A DNA stretch of 64,000 bases from Mesorhizobium sp. B2-7-1 (GTDB lineage: Bacteria > Pseudomonadota > Alphaproteobacteria > Rhizobiales > Rhizobiaceae): the NCBI RefSeq assembly GCF_006440735.1, contig NZ_VFUA01000014.1, positions 1-64,000 on the forward strand. Direction: 5' to 3'. Below the pieces are notes generated by a model. That model saw only the letters and a list, made by a program, of their open reading frames with translations, did not search any database and was not told the origin of the DNA. The position numbers were made by a program, and so were the translations under genes. Within the stretch, counting starts at the first letter, position 1. Each line of letters opens with the position of its first letter. Below are positions 7,701 to 15,990 of the stretch, one piece after another.

Positions 7701-10700
7701 CTAAACCCGATCCAGTCGGCGTCTCATCTCGGCCGCGATTATCGACGCGTCGCGAAGCAATGCAAGGCGCTGAGCGGCCGCGAGCCCACGTTTCCATGCA
7801 GAGACAGCGAGTTCATTGCGTCCATCCAGCCAATGCGCCACACCGACCCACAACTCATGCTGTGGGCCACCGACGGGAAACACGCGACGATAGCGCTTGA
7901 GTTCATGCAGGGCTTGCCGCTCCCAGTGCCGCCATTGATCGTATTCCCGCGACAGGCCTGCCTCGCGGCCGCGCAGGAGCACTTCTATGACACCGGTCAG
8001 GCCAGGAAGCGTGCTGTGTACAGTCGGTCGGCCCATATCGCGAAGTAGACGCAGCGTCTCCACAACGGTCCGGACACTCTCCGCATGTTGCCCAATGCGA
8101 GCGAGCGCCAGCGCGAGCGAGCCTTTCGCCGAAACCATGTCGGCGAGATCGGCGGACCCGACCATTGCGGACGTGGTCAGCCGCAGAATGTCGACCGCCT
8201 CCCGCGGGCTGTCCGCTTGAAGAACGCACAAGGACTTGCATCGCAGCGCCCAAATTTCCTGCTGGAGGTTTCCGCTGTTCTGCGCCCGTGAAAGCAATGC
8301 TTGGGCAGTGTGCTCCAACTCACCGGAGTGCCCCCGGTAGTACAATGACCAGAAGCGAATGGCCTGCGCGTTACACCAACTCAGTTGATCCCCCGCCTGG
8401 AGACAAAGCTCCTGGGACTGATCGAGACGGCGATCCACCATCATCCAATCGCAATGACCGATACGCCACAACGCATCGAGGTTGCAGAGGTGCGAATGGA
8501 TCGATGGGTCTGCCAGCGTGATCGCGACCCGTTCCGCCCGCGCCATGAAATAGCGGCAGGCGCGCCGCCACCCGAGAATCCCTAAACCACACGCGAGTTG
8601 TGCTGACGCCACCGCCACCTCGGTTGTGACCCCAGTCCGCTCTGCGTAGGTGACAGCTGCAACTGTGTGCGAGAAAGCGCGCGAGAAACGAAGTTCGAAA
8701 AAGTCCACGACAGCAGCCTGGTTCAGGCAGCGTGTGAGCTCCTGTTCCCAAGAAACCGTGGCTTCGTCCCGACCTGATCGCGCCGAGGGAGGAAATATCT
8801 GTTGGAATGCAAGGCGCCCCCCGCTTCCGAGCAGTCGGGTCAGAAGAGCCATTGACGAGCGTGGAACTGGCTCGCCCGCCAATTTTAGCGCTCGTCTGAC
8901 AGAAATGCCCTGACCATGAAGGTCGCCACGGCTATATTGGGCCTCGCCTAGCTGCCTACGCCAACGCACTGCCTGGAGCCTTTGAACGGCACTCCAAGGC
9001 TGCTCGGGCTCGTAGTTCAGGCAGATTCCCAGGAATGACTCGACCTCGCGAAATGCACCGATCTGCAGGGCCTTTGTCGCGGCAAGATTTGCGTATCTCA
9101 CTGCTTTGAGGCCATCCCCCGCGGCTTCGAAGTGCTGGACAAGTGTTGCGATATCAGCGCCCGTGGCAGCCGACTGGCTTGACTCCATCCATGCAGCCAA
9201 TGCTCCATGAAGCCGCTGGCGCACTTCGCCGTGGATTGCGCCATAGACGACGTCCCGGATCTGATCATGGCGGAACTCATAACTCGCTGAGCCGACGACT
9301 TGATGCACGAGATGTGCGGCCGCCAGCGAGTCGACGGCCGCGGTAACCGCGTCGCGGTGCAGCACGCCCTTGAGCAAGGTCACTAGCGCCTCACGGCTGA
9401 AAGTACGGCCAATCACGGCCGCCGCCTTGATCGCGTCTTGCGCGCCGGCGTCGAGCCGATCGACGCGCTCGCGAATGACCCGTTCGACACCATCGAAGTA
9501 CTTGAGGCGATCCAGTGGCCGAATTGGGCGCCAGGAGCCATCGCGCAAAGCGATGAGACCCTGACTCTTGAGCGTGAGAACTATCTCCTCTGCAAAGAAC
9601 GGGTTGCCGCCAGCCAATGCACACACCCGGTGCAAGAGTTCATCATGTGGCGGCGCATCGCCCAGCGTGCGGGCGACCAATTCGCAGATTGATGCGTCGC
9701 TGAGTTCCTCGAGATCCAAGATACGACAAAAGCGAGCCGGGTCGTCGGTGTCGGTTGCGCCTGCATTCATGCCAGGTGCTTCGGCCCGCTTGCGCAGGTT
9801 TTTCAGCTGCTCCGGTACCTCGTCCGAGCGCACGCACAAGATCAAAAGCAGCGATGTCAAGGAGGATAGAACCCACTCCACGAGACGCCAGGATGCCGAA
9901 TCCAGCCACTGACTGTCCTCCAGCACCAATACCAGCGGGCGGGGCGACAACGTATCCATAAGATCGCCCAGAAGTCGCATGGTCGCATCGGCGCGATTGG
10001 CTCCCTCCAAGTGCCTTGTCGCTTCGTTCTGCGGAATTTCGACGCCTAGCACATCCGCGAGCAAAGGCAGCCGCGCAACGATCGACGGGTGGCCATGAAT
10101 ACGCTCGGTGACACGTTGAAGAATCGTCACGCCGTCGCTTTCGGAGAGGATCCCGAGAACGGCCGCAAACAGGCGTCGCCACGGCAAGAACGATGTGCGG
10201 CGATCGTCACGTTCGGCGTCAGCCACAAAGACGGCGGTCGGCATCAGCCGCAGTTCATCTGTGAAGGCCTTGATCAAGGCAGTCTTGCCAATGCCGGACT
10301 CGCCCAGGATCACAACTAGACGCCTGCTTCCTTCCCGGGCTTCGCGAAATGCACGTTCCAGGGCCGCCATTTCGTTTTGCCGGCCAAGGAGAGCGGTAGT
10401 GTTGTCTTCGGGAGCGCGTTGGTCCGCCGGACAAAAGACGGTCGCCATTTCGCCTAGCCCTTCGAGCTGCAGCGTGCCACGCTCGTCGAAGCGAAATGAC
10501 CTCCGGCTGGCTCTTTCGGTCGGCGCATCGCATAGAATGGTCGTCGATGCGGTCATCAGCCGAGCTGCCCGATTGACGGCGGCTCCGAACACCATTAGCT
10601 GCCGCCTGCGGGCGCTGCCGACGACACTGAAATGCGCATCGCCAGTAGCTACTCCCACCGACGCCGAAAGCCCCAAATGTTGAACTGTCAGGCTGATCGC

Positions 10701-11711
10701 GCGGGCAGCATCGACCGCTCGGCTGGGATCATCGCGGTGAAAGCTGCCCCGCGCTCCGAACGCCGCGAAGAAAACCAAGCCCTTGTCATCCAGGAGCAGT
10801 TCGCCGGCCGGTCCGCCTCGCGAACGCAAATCTTCCTGCAAGGCTGCGTATAGCGATTGATAGCGAGCAAGGTCCTGAGGTTGGCTATAGTCGAGCCCGA
10901 CTATTCGCGCGAACAAGGCAGTGATCGGTCTTATTTCGGCAAGGGTGTCCAGGTGGATGGCTGTCCGGCGATTTTCCACGGAGCGGAGCGGGATAGCGCT
11001 GCCTCCGGTTGCCGAGCCCGATCCGACATCAGTGATCAGATCCCTGAGTTGCACAGGCAGAAACCTCGCCAGCCAGTCGGCTGGGGGAGGTATCGTCGCT
11101 CGGGCATCCAGATAAGGGCGCGATCCGTGCAGCCCCGTTAGCGCCAAGCTTGCCTTCTCCGAAACCACATATTCCCATCGGCGTGCGGCAGCTTGGGAGC
11201 GCGCAGCTTGCACCACCGCGCTGCCTCCGGCGAAGAGGGTCCAGACGCGTTGGCTACCCAACACCGCGGCCCAGAGTGGCCCGGCGCCGACACCAACGTG
11301 CAGTGCCGGTGCGACGTCACTTTCGCCGTTGTCCGAACGGTCATTCTGGCTACCGCAGATGGCCTCGGCACAAGCGGTTGCCGCTTTTACAGCGCCTGCA
11401 AGCCCGTCGGCGTCCGCCGCCCAATAGGCCAGCAACTCGTCGCCTGCGAGATATAAAACCTCTCCGCCACGCTCATGCACTTGTTCCACACAGCGTGAGT
11501 ACGACCGGTTGAGCAGGTTTGGAATTCGTTCAAGTCCTTCCTGTCCCCGGCGCGCCAGCTGCTCGACCAGCGCGGTATACCTCGACACATCGACAAACAT
11601 CACGGCGGCCGGAAACTCGACCGCTACCGGACCATCGGAGCGAGCCGCGTGAAGTCTCCCGAGTAACTTAAGAGGAAGGAAACTCTCCAGTAGCGCTTGA
11701 GTCTCCGTCAT
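7701..11711 (-). CDS. Soluble-adenylyl-cyclase-like protein: tandem class III cyclase domains, AAA NTPase, TPR region
   Basis: A 1336-residue protein starting at ATG 11711, with GGGGAGG two bases upstream; the frame is open to 11927. Domain order: cyclase homology C1 (about aa 30-195), C2 (about 262-420), AAA/STAND NTPase with Walker A GESGIGKT (470-477) and Walker B LVLVLEDSQWLD, then a long alpha-helical TPR-like region to the end. C1 has the metal-binding aspartates D41 (MFVDVS) and D91 (LAGDELLAYW). C2 lacks them but carries K310 (LLDDKG), N380 and R384 (VNRAARL), so one composite active site is expected. This is the layout of mammalian ADCY10. C1 has Y87 where the ADCY10 family has a lysine next to the metal site. 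It probably makes cAMP in the cytoplasm in response to a signal sensed by the NTPase/TPR part. It shares a 143-bp divergent promoter region with the GMC fusion gene. Confidence 0.88.
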   Translation of the reverse strand: MTETQALLESFLPLKLLGRLHAARSDGPVAVEFPAAVMFVDVSRYTALVEQLARRGQEGLERIPNLLNRSYSRCVEQVHERGGEVLYLAGDELLAYWAADADGLAGAVKAATACAEAICGSQNDRSDNGESDVAPALHVGVGAGPLWAAVLGSQRVWTLFAGGSAVVQAARSQAAARRWEYVVSEKASLALTGLHGSRPYLDARATIPPPADWLARFLPVQLRDLITDVGSGSATGGSAIPLRSVENRRTAIHLDTLAEIRPITALFARIVGLDYSQPQDLARYQSLYAALQEDLRSRGGPAGELLLDDKGLVFFAAFGARGSFHRDDPSRAVDAARAISLTVQHLGLSASVGVATGDAHFSVVGSARRRQLMVFGAAVNRAARLMTASTTILCDAPTERASRRSFRFDERGTLQLEGLGEMATVFCPADQRAPEDNTTALLGRQNEMAALERAFREAREGSRRLVVILGESGIGKTALIKAFTDELRLMPTAVFVADAERDDRRTSFLPWRRLFAAVLGILSESDGVTILQRVTERIHGHPSIVARLPLLADVLGVEIPQNEATRHLEGANRADATMRLLGDLMDTLSPRPLVLVLEDSQWLDSASWRLVEWVLSSLTSLLLILCVRSDEVPEQLKNLRKRAEAPGMNAGATDTDDPARFCRILDLEELSDASICELVARTLGDAPPHDELLHRVCALAGGNPFFAEEIVLTLKSQGLIALRDGSWRPIRPLDRLKYFDGVERVIRERVDRLDAGAQDAIKAAAVIGRTFSREALVTLLKGVLHRDAVTAAVDSLAAAHLVHQVVGSASYEFRHDQIRDVVYGAIHGEVRQRLHGALAAWMESSQSAATGADIATLVQHFEAAGDGLKAVRYANLAATKALQIGAFREVESFLGICLNYEPEQPWSAVQRLQAVRWRRQLGEAQYSRGDLHGQGISVRRALKLAGEPVPRSSMALLTRLLGSGGRLAFQQIFPPSARSGRDEATVSWEQELTRCLNQAAVVDFFELRFSRAFSHTVAAVTYAERTGVTTEVAVASAQLACGLGILGWRRACRYFMARAERVAITLADPSIHSHLCNLDALWRIGHCDWMMVDRRLDQSQELCLQAGDQLSWCNAQAIRFWSLYYRGHSGELEHTAQALLSRAQNSGNLQQEIWALRCKSLCVLQADSPREAVDILRLTTSAMVGSADLADMVSAKGSLALALARIGQHAESVRTVVETLRLLRDMGRPTVHSTLPGLTGVIEVLLRGREAGLSREYDQWRHWERQALHELKRYRRVFPVGGPQHELWVGVAHWLDGRNELAVSAWKRGLAAAQRLALLRDASIIAAEMRRRLDRV

Positions 11712-11800
11712 GGCCTCCCCCCGCAGTCGCGGCCAACAGCCCCAAGAATAGGACCTCGCAGACATCCTTAAGGCTACCACAGTATGACGGGTGCGGCTTC

Positions 11801-11829
11801 CTGACGTTACATCAAATTTCGCATATAGT
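11801..11829 (+). promoter_or_regulatory. Sigma-70-like promoter for the GMC-hydrolase gene, with an overlapping inverted repeat
   Basis: CTGACG (11801-11806), a 17-bp spacer and TATAGT (11824-11829) form a good housekeeping promoter 26 bp before ATG 11855. The inverted repeat TGACGTTACATCA (11802-11814) overlaps the -35 box and could be an operator. The gene has a strong GGAGGGG ribosome-binding site. Confidence 0.55.
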
Positions 11830-11854
11830 TCAGGCCCAATGTTGGGAGGGGCCA

Positions 11855-14800
11855 ATGTCCATCGATCCCGAAGGCGCAGCCGAACCACCACGCGGAACAG
11901 TTTGGCTTTCGCGAGGGCTCGAAGCATTGGCTATCGATATGCCTCAGATAGCAAACCCGCGGAGAAGACGCGCCAAGGACGAGTTTGATTTCGACATTGT
12001 CATAGTTGGCAGCGGCTATGGCGGCTCTGTTGCCGCCGCCGAACTTAGCAACTGCAAGGATGCTCAGGGAAACCCGTTGAGCATCTGCCTTCTGGAACGC
12101 GGCAAGGAGTACCTGGCGGGAATGTTCCCGGCCCGCATGGCCGACCTGGCGGGGCACGTCCGCTTCACGACGCCATTCGCGGAGCGGCAGCGCGGGGTGT
12201 TCGACGGACTGTACGACATGCGCTGGAGCGACGACGCGGCCGCGCTTATAGCCTCTGGCCTGGGCGGCGGCTCGTTGATTAATGCCGGCGTCATGGAGAT
12301 GCCTCACCCGCAGATCTTCCAGGAGGCGCGCTGGCCTTCCGAAATTCGCAAAGAACCCAAGCTTGCAGAGACGGCTGAACGACTGCGCGCTTGGTTGGGA
12401 GCCAAGGCAACGGATGTCGCCGACACCCCTTCCTTAGCCAAAACCGACGCACTTGGCAGGTTGGCTGACGGGAAGGCACGATCCGCCCATATTACCGTTG
12501 CGTCCCGTTGCCACACAAATTCCGCCGGGGTTGCGATGAGTCCCTGCCGCCGCTGCGGCGACTGCGCGACGGGCTGCAACTATAACGCCAAAGAATCTCT
12601 CGATCTGAACTTGTTGCGCCTTGCCCAACAAAGCGGAGTCCGCATCGTCACCGGCGCAACCGCCCTGCGCGTTTGGCCATTGAAGAATGGATGGCAGGTG
12701 GACGTCAACCACACGGACGGGCAGTTGAGAGACCGCCAACGGAAGCCATTTGCGCTGCGGGCAAGGCGGGTGGTTCTCGCTGCCGGAACTTTCGGCTCGA
12801 CGGAAATCTTGATGCGCTCGCAGGATGACCGGACAAGATTCTCCGATCAGTTGGGTCGCAAGTTTTCCGCCAACGGGGATATGCTTGTGGTAGCGCACGC
12901 CCTGGCGACCCGGGTCAATGGCGTTGCCGATGAAACGCAGTCTCCTGCTCCTGACGCTGCCGACGACAGCGGCCGCGCGATCGGTCCGACCATAACCGCG
13001 ATGATCGATCTGCGCGAAGGCAACGCGGACACCGATCTGGTGATTCAAGACCTGGCGGTGCCGGGACCGCTGCGGCGCATTTTTGAAGAGAGCACCACCA
13101 CATTCGATGTGCTCAATCGCGTGGCCGAGGGCGATTGGGGGAAGCACGAGCCAAATCCCTCATGGGTCGACGACGCTGCAGTCGATCCCAACGCCATCGC
13201 GAACTCCCTTGTGCTGGCGATGATCGGCCGCGACGATGCGGAGGGCGAACTGGCCCCGGGCGGCGCCATAGCCGACAACAGCGATGGAATGCTCACCGTG
13301 CGATGGCCGGAGTTGCGATTGGACCCGCGGTTCGAGAAACATCATGCACGTCTTGGCGATATGCTTCAAAGATCGGGGTTGGGCGGGCGTATTGTGAACA
13401 ATCTGCTTTGGCGTCCGTTGTCAGATCGATTGGAAGCAGTATTCGGCCGCCAGCGGGGCCCCCTGGTCACGGTTCACCCGCTTGGGGGATGCGCCATGGG
13501 TGATGACGTCCGGCAAGGCGTCACGGACCATTTCGGCCGTGTGTTCGACGCAGCCGGCGCCGGCCCTAACAGTCTTCATGAGGGGTTGATCGTGCTCGAT
13601 GGCTCGATCGTGCCCACGTCATTGGGCATCAACCCTGCCCTGACTATCGCCGTCCTTGCGTTGCGCGCAATCAGCGCGCTCAAGGAGAAATGGCAACTCA
13701 GCGGCGGTCGCTTGACCGACAGTCATGTGCCTGGGAATTCCGCCGGCGTCGTCAGGCCAGTTTATTCCACGCCGCAGACCAACCCCAAACCTGCTCCAAC
13801 CAGGATCGAGCTGACTGAGCAGGTGCGAGGCCAGATACCCTTGGTGACGCGCGGCAGCGGCAGGGCAAGACCGCATATGGTCGAAGTGACCATCACCACG
13901 AAGCCGGTGGTCCTGTCCGATCTTTTTTCCTCGCAGACACCCGAAGGCCGCCGCTTGCGTATCGCCGACGGTCGATTGCGTATCCTGCGAGCAGGAAAGC
14001 GGTTCGACCCTGTCGCCGACAAAGCCTATGAAGCCGACGTCGCCGTCGAAGCCGAGATTTCGGGCACGCTGCGCCTTTTCGATCGCGAAGAGTCTGGTCC
14101 CGTTACTCGAACACTACGGGCTTTGCTGGCCTGGGCGGTCAACCGTGGATTTCGCGACGTCGCATATACCTGGATCGGGCACGGCCAGAAATGGTTACGT
14201 CTCAAGCCTCCCGACAGCGCAGGGCCATCAGGCGTCGGACCGTTCGACATTCTGTACCTTTGTTCCCGGGCAGGCGCGGTGCGGCTGATCGAGTACGATC
14301 TGAGCATCGACAAGATCGTCAAAGCCGATGACCTGACGCCCGGGAAGGCCGCTGCCGATGCAGGGGGTGACAGCTCGATATTCCGACATGGGAAGATCAG
14401 AGCGGTTAAGCGGCTCACATATGGACGCGGCACCAGTCCGTGGACGCAGTTGATAGAGATGTCGGTCGTGGCTTTCCCTGGCATGCGCAAGACTGCGCTC
14501 GGCAGGAAACCACCGGTGCTGGAACTCAACAAGCGCTACCTTGCCCGGCAGCAGGTGCCCCTGCTGCGAATAGTCGGCCAGGAAAACAGGGTCGCCGCGC
14601 TGGCGGATTTGATGTCCTTCCTGCTTTACGGCCTACGCGTCGTCCTTCAGATACATGCGCTGAGTTTTCGCCGCCCCGACCCTCCCTCAGAGCGTGTGCC
14701 ACAAAGGCTGCCCGGGACAATAACGGGCCTGCCAACCCCTCAAATCGAATGGCTGACCTTGGACAAGGCGATGCCGTCGGTTCGCATCCGCTTGGCGCGC

Positions 14801-15952
14801 TACAACGGTGCTCTCGCCAGATTTGGCCAGGGCGGTGTTTCGAAACGCCCGGTACTGCTCATCCATGGCTACAGCGCAAGCGGCACCACCTTTGCCCACA
14901 CCGCCGTGCCCGGCAATCTTGCCCAGACATTGTGCGATGCCGGCCGCGACGTGTGGGTGCTCGACATGCGGTCGAGCTCGGGCCTGACAACAGCCACCGG
15001 CAACTGGCCATTCGAGACGATGGCCGAGCAGGATATTCCGATCACCATCCGCCACGTGCTGGCTGTCACTGAGCAGGAAAAGCTCGATGTCGTCTGCCAT
15101 TGCATGGGCGCGGCCATGTTCAGCATGGCAATACTTGGCGGATCGGATCAACAAGATCTACACCAGAAGATTGGGCGGGTGGTTTTTTCGCAGGTCGGAC
15201 CGGCGATGCTCTTAAGCTCATCCAATGTGCTCGCCGCCTATATAATGCGGTATATTCGATACTTCCTTCAAGTTCAGGATTATGTGTTTAGCCCGCGCAG
15301 TGAAATCTCACTGCCCGGTCAATTGCTCGACCGCGCCCTTGCGGCGACGAGAATGCCGCCTGACGAGTTTCGGCGCGAAAATCCGATCTGGCCTCCGGGT
15401 AAGGTAACGCCCTGGGTCGGGACAAGGCATCGGATGGACGCGCTCTACTCGCGCACCTTTTCACTCAAAAACCTCTCCGACGCCGTGCTCGACCAAATCG
15501 ACGACTTCTTCGGCCCGCTTAGCGTCGAGACGGTCTCGCAGGTTATCCATTTCGCCGGTTTCAACACCGTCACGAATAGGGCCGGCATCAATCGTTACGT
15601 GCTGCCCGATCGGGTAAGGGATCGACTGCGGTTTCCCATGATGTCGATCCATGGAGCGGAAAACGGTTTGGTTGACCCTTCGACGCTGAGGCTGATGCGA
15701 AATATGCTCGGAGAGGCCGGTGTGCCGCACTTGAATTCATCCTCGGAAGCCGTCGAAGAGCCACAATCAAAGGAAGCGATCAGGCAGGTTATCGATGAAA
15801 ACCAGTCACATCTGGGTCTCGGCCAGCCTTCCTATCTGACCTGGTGCATACCTGGCCACGGCCATCAGGACTGCCTGATCGGCAAAGACGCCGCGTCGAT
15901 CTGCGGCGTCATAGCAAAATACCTTGGAGTTCCAGACAACAGGTCGGTCTGA
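11855..15952 (+). CDS. GMC (cholesterol-oxidase-like) oxidoreductase fused to an alpha/beta hydrolase
   Basis: A 1365-residue fusion. The N-terminal ~620 residues are a cholesterol-oxidase-like GMC flavoenzyme: FAD fold VIVGSGYGGSVAAAEL (aa 50-), active-site HPLGGCAMGDD, and NPALTIAVLALR near its end. It has a CRRCGDCATGC cluster (C-x2-C-x2-C-x3-C) reminiscent of an Fe-S ligand set. A middle stretch (~640-930) is not recognised. The C-terminal ~400 residues are an alpha/beta hydrolase: oxyanion-type LLIHGYSASGTTF, then CHCMGA with C1083 where serine is usual, and a late catalytic-type PGHGHQD. Oxidation of a hydroxyl and hydrolysis of an ester on the same lipid-like or steroid-like substrate is a reasonable inference. 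No signal peptide is seen. A PhoD-like gene follows after 38 bp. Confidence 0.87.
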   Translation: MSIDPEGAAEPPRGTVWLSRGLEALAIDMPQIANPRRRRAKDEFDFDIVIVGSGYGGSVAAAELSNCKDAQGNPLSICLLERGKEYLAGMFPARMADLAGHVRFTTPFAERQRGVFDGLYDMRWSDDAAALIASGLGGGSLINAGVMEMPHPQIFQEARWPSEIRKEPKLAETAERLRAWLGAKATDVADTPSLAKTDALGRLADGKARSAHITVASRCHTNSAGVAMSPCRRCGDCATGCNYNAKESLDLNLLRLAQQSGVRIVTGATALRVWPLKNGWQVDVNHTDGQLRDRQRKPFALRARRVVLAAGTFGSTEILMRSQDDRTRFSDQLGRKFSANGDMLVVAHALATRVNGVADETQSPAPDAADDSGRAIGPTITAMIDLREGNADTDLVIQDLAVPGPLRRIFEESTTTFDVLNRVAEGDWGKHEPNPSWVDDAAVDPNAIANSLVLAMIGRDDAEGELAPGGAIADNSDGMLTVRWPELRLDPRFEKHHARLGDMLQRSGLGGRIVNNLLWRPLSDRLEAVFGRQRGPLVTVHPLGGCAMGDDVRQGVTDHFGRVFDAAGAGPNSLHEGLIVLDGSIVPTSLGINPALTIAVLALRAISALKEKWQLSGGRLTDSHVPGNSAGVVRPVYSTPQTNPKPAPTRIELTEQVRGQIPLVTRGSGRARPHMVEVTITTKPVVLSDLFSSQTPEGRRLRIADGRLRILRAGKRFDPVADKAYEADVAVEAEISGTLRLFDREESGPVTRTLRALLAWAVNRGFRDVAYTWIGHGQKWLRLKPPDSAGPSGVGPFDILYLCSRAGAVRLIEYDLSIDKIVKADDLTPGKAAADAGGDSSIFRHGKIRAVKRLTYGRGTSPWTQLIEMSVVAFPGMRKTALGRKPPVLELNKRYLARQQVPLLRIVGQENRVAALADLMSFLLYGLRVVLQIHALSFRRPDPPSERVPQRLPGTITGLPTPQIEWLTLDKAMPSVRIRLARYNGALARFGQGGVSKRPVLLIHGYSASGTTFAHTAVPGNLAQTLCDAGRDVWVLDMRSSSGLTTATGNWPFETMAEQDIPITIRHVLAVTEQEKLDVVCHCMGAAMFSMAILGGSDQQDLHQKIGRVVFSQVGPAMLLSSSNVLAAYIMRYIRYFLQVQDYVFSPRSEISLPGQLLDRALAATRMPPDEFRRENPIWPPGKVTPWVGTRHRMDALYSRTFSLKNLSDAVLDQIDDFFGPLSVETVSQVIHFAGFNTVTNRAGINRYVLPDRVRDRLRFPMMSIHGAENGLVDPSTLRLMRNMLGEAGVPHLNSSSEAVEEPQSKEAIRQVIDENQSHLGLGQPSYLTWCIPGHGHQDCLIGKDAASICGVIAKYLGVPDNRSV

Positions 15953-15990
15953 TCAGGCGACCCGTCACACAAGCGGTGGAGTATTGAGCT

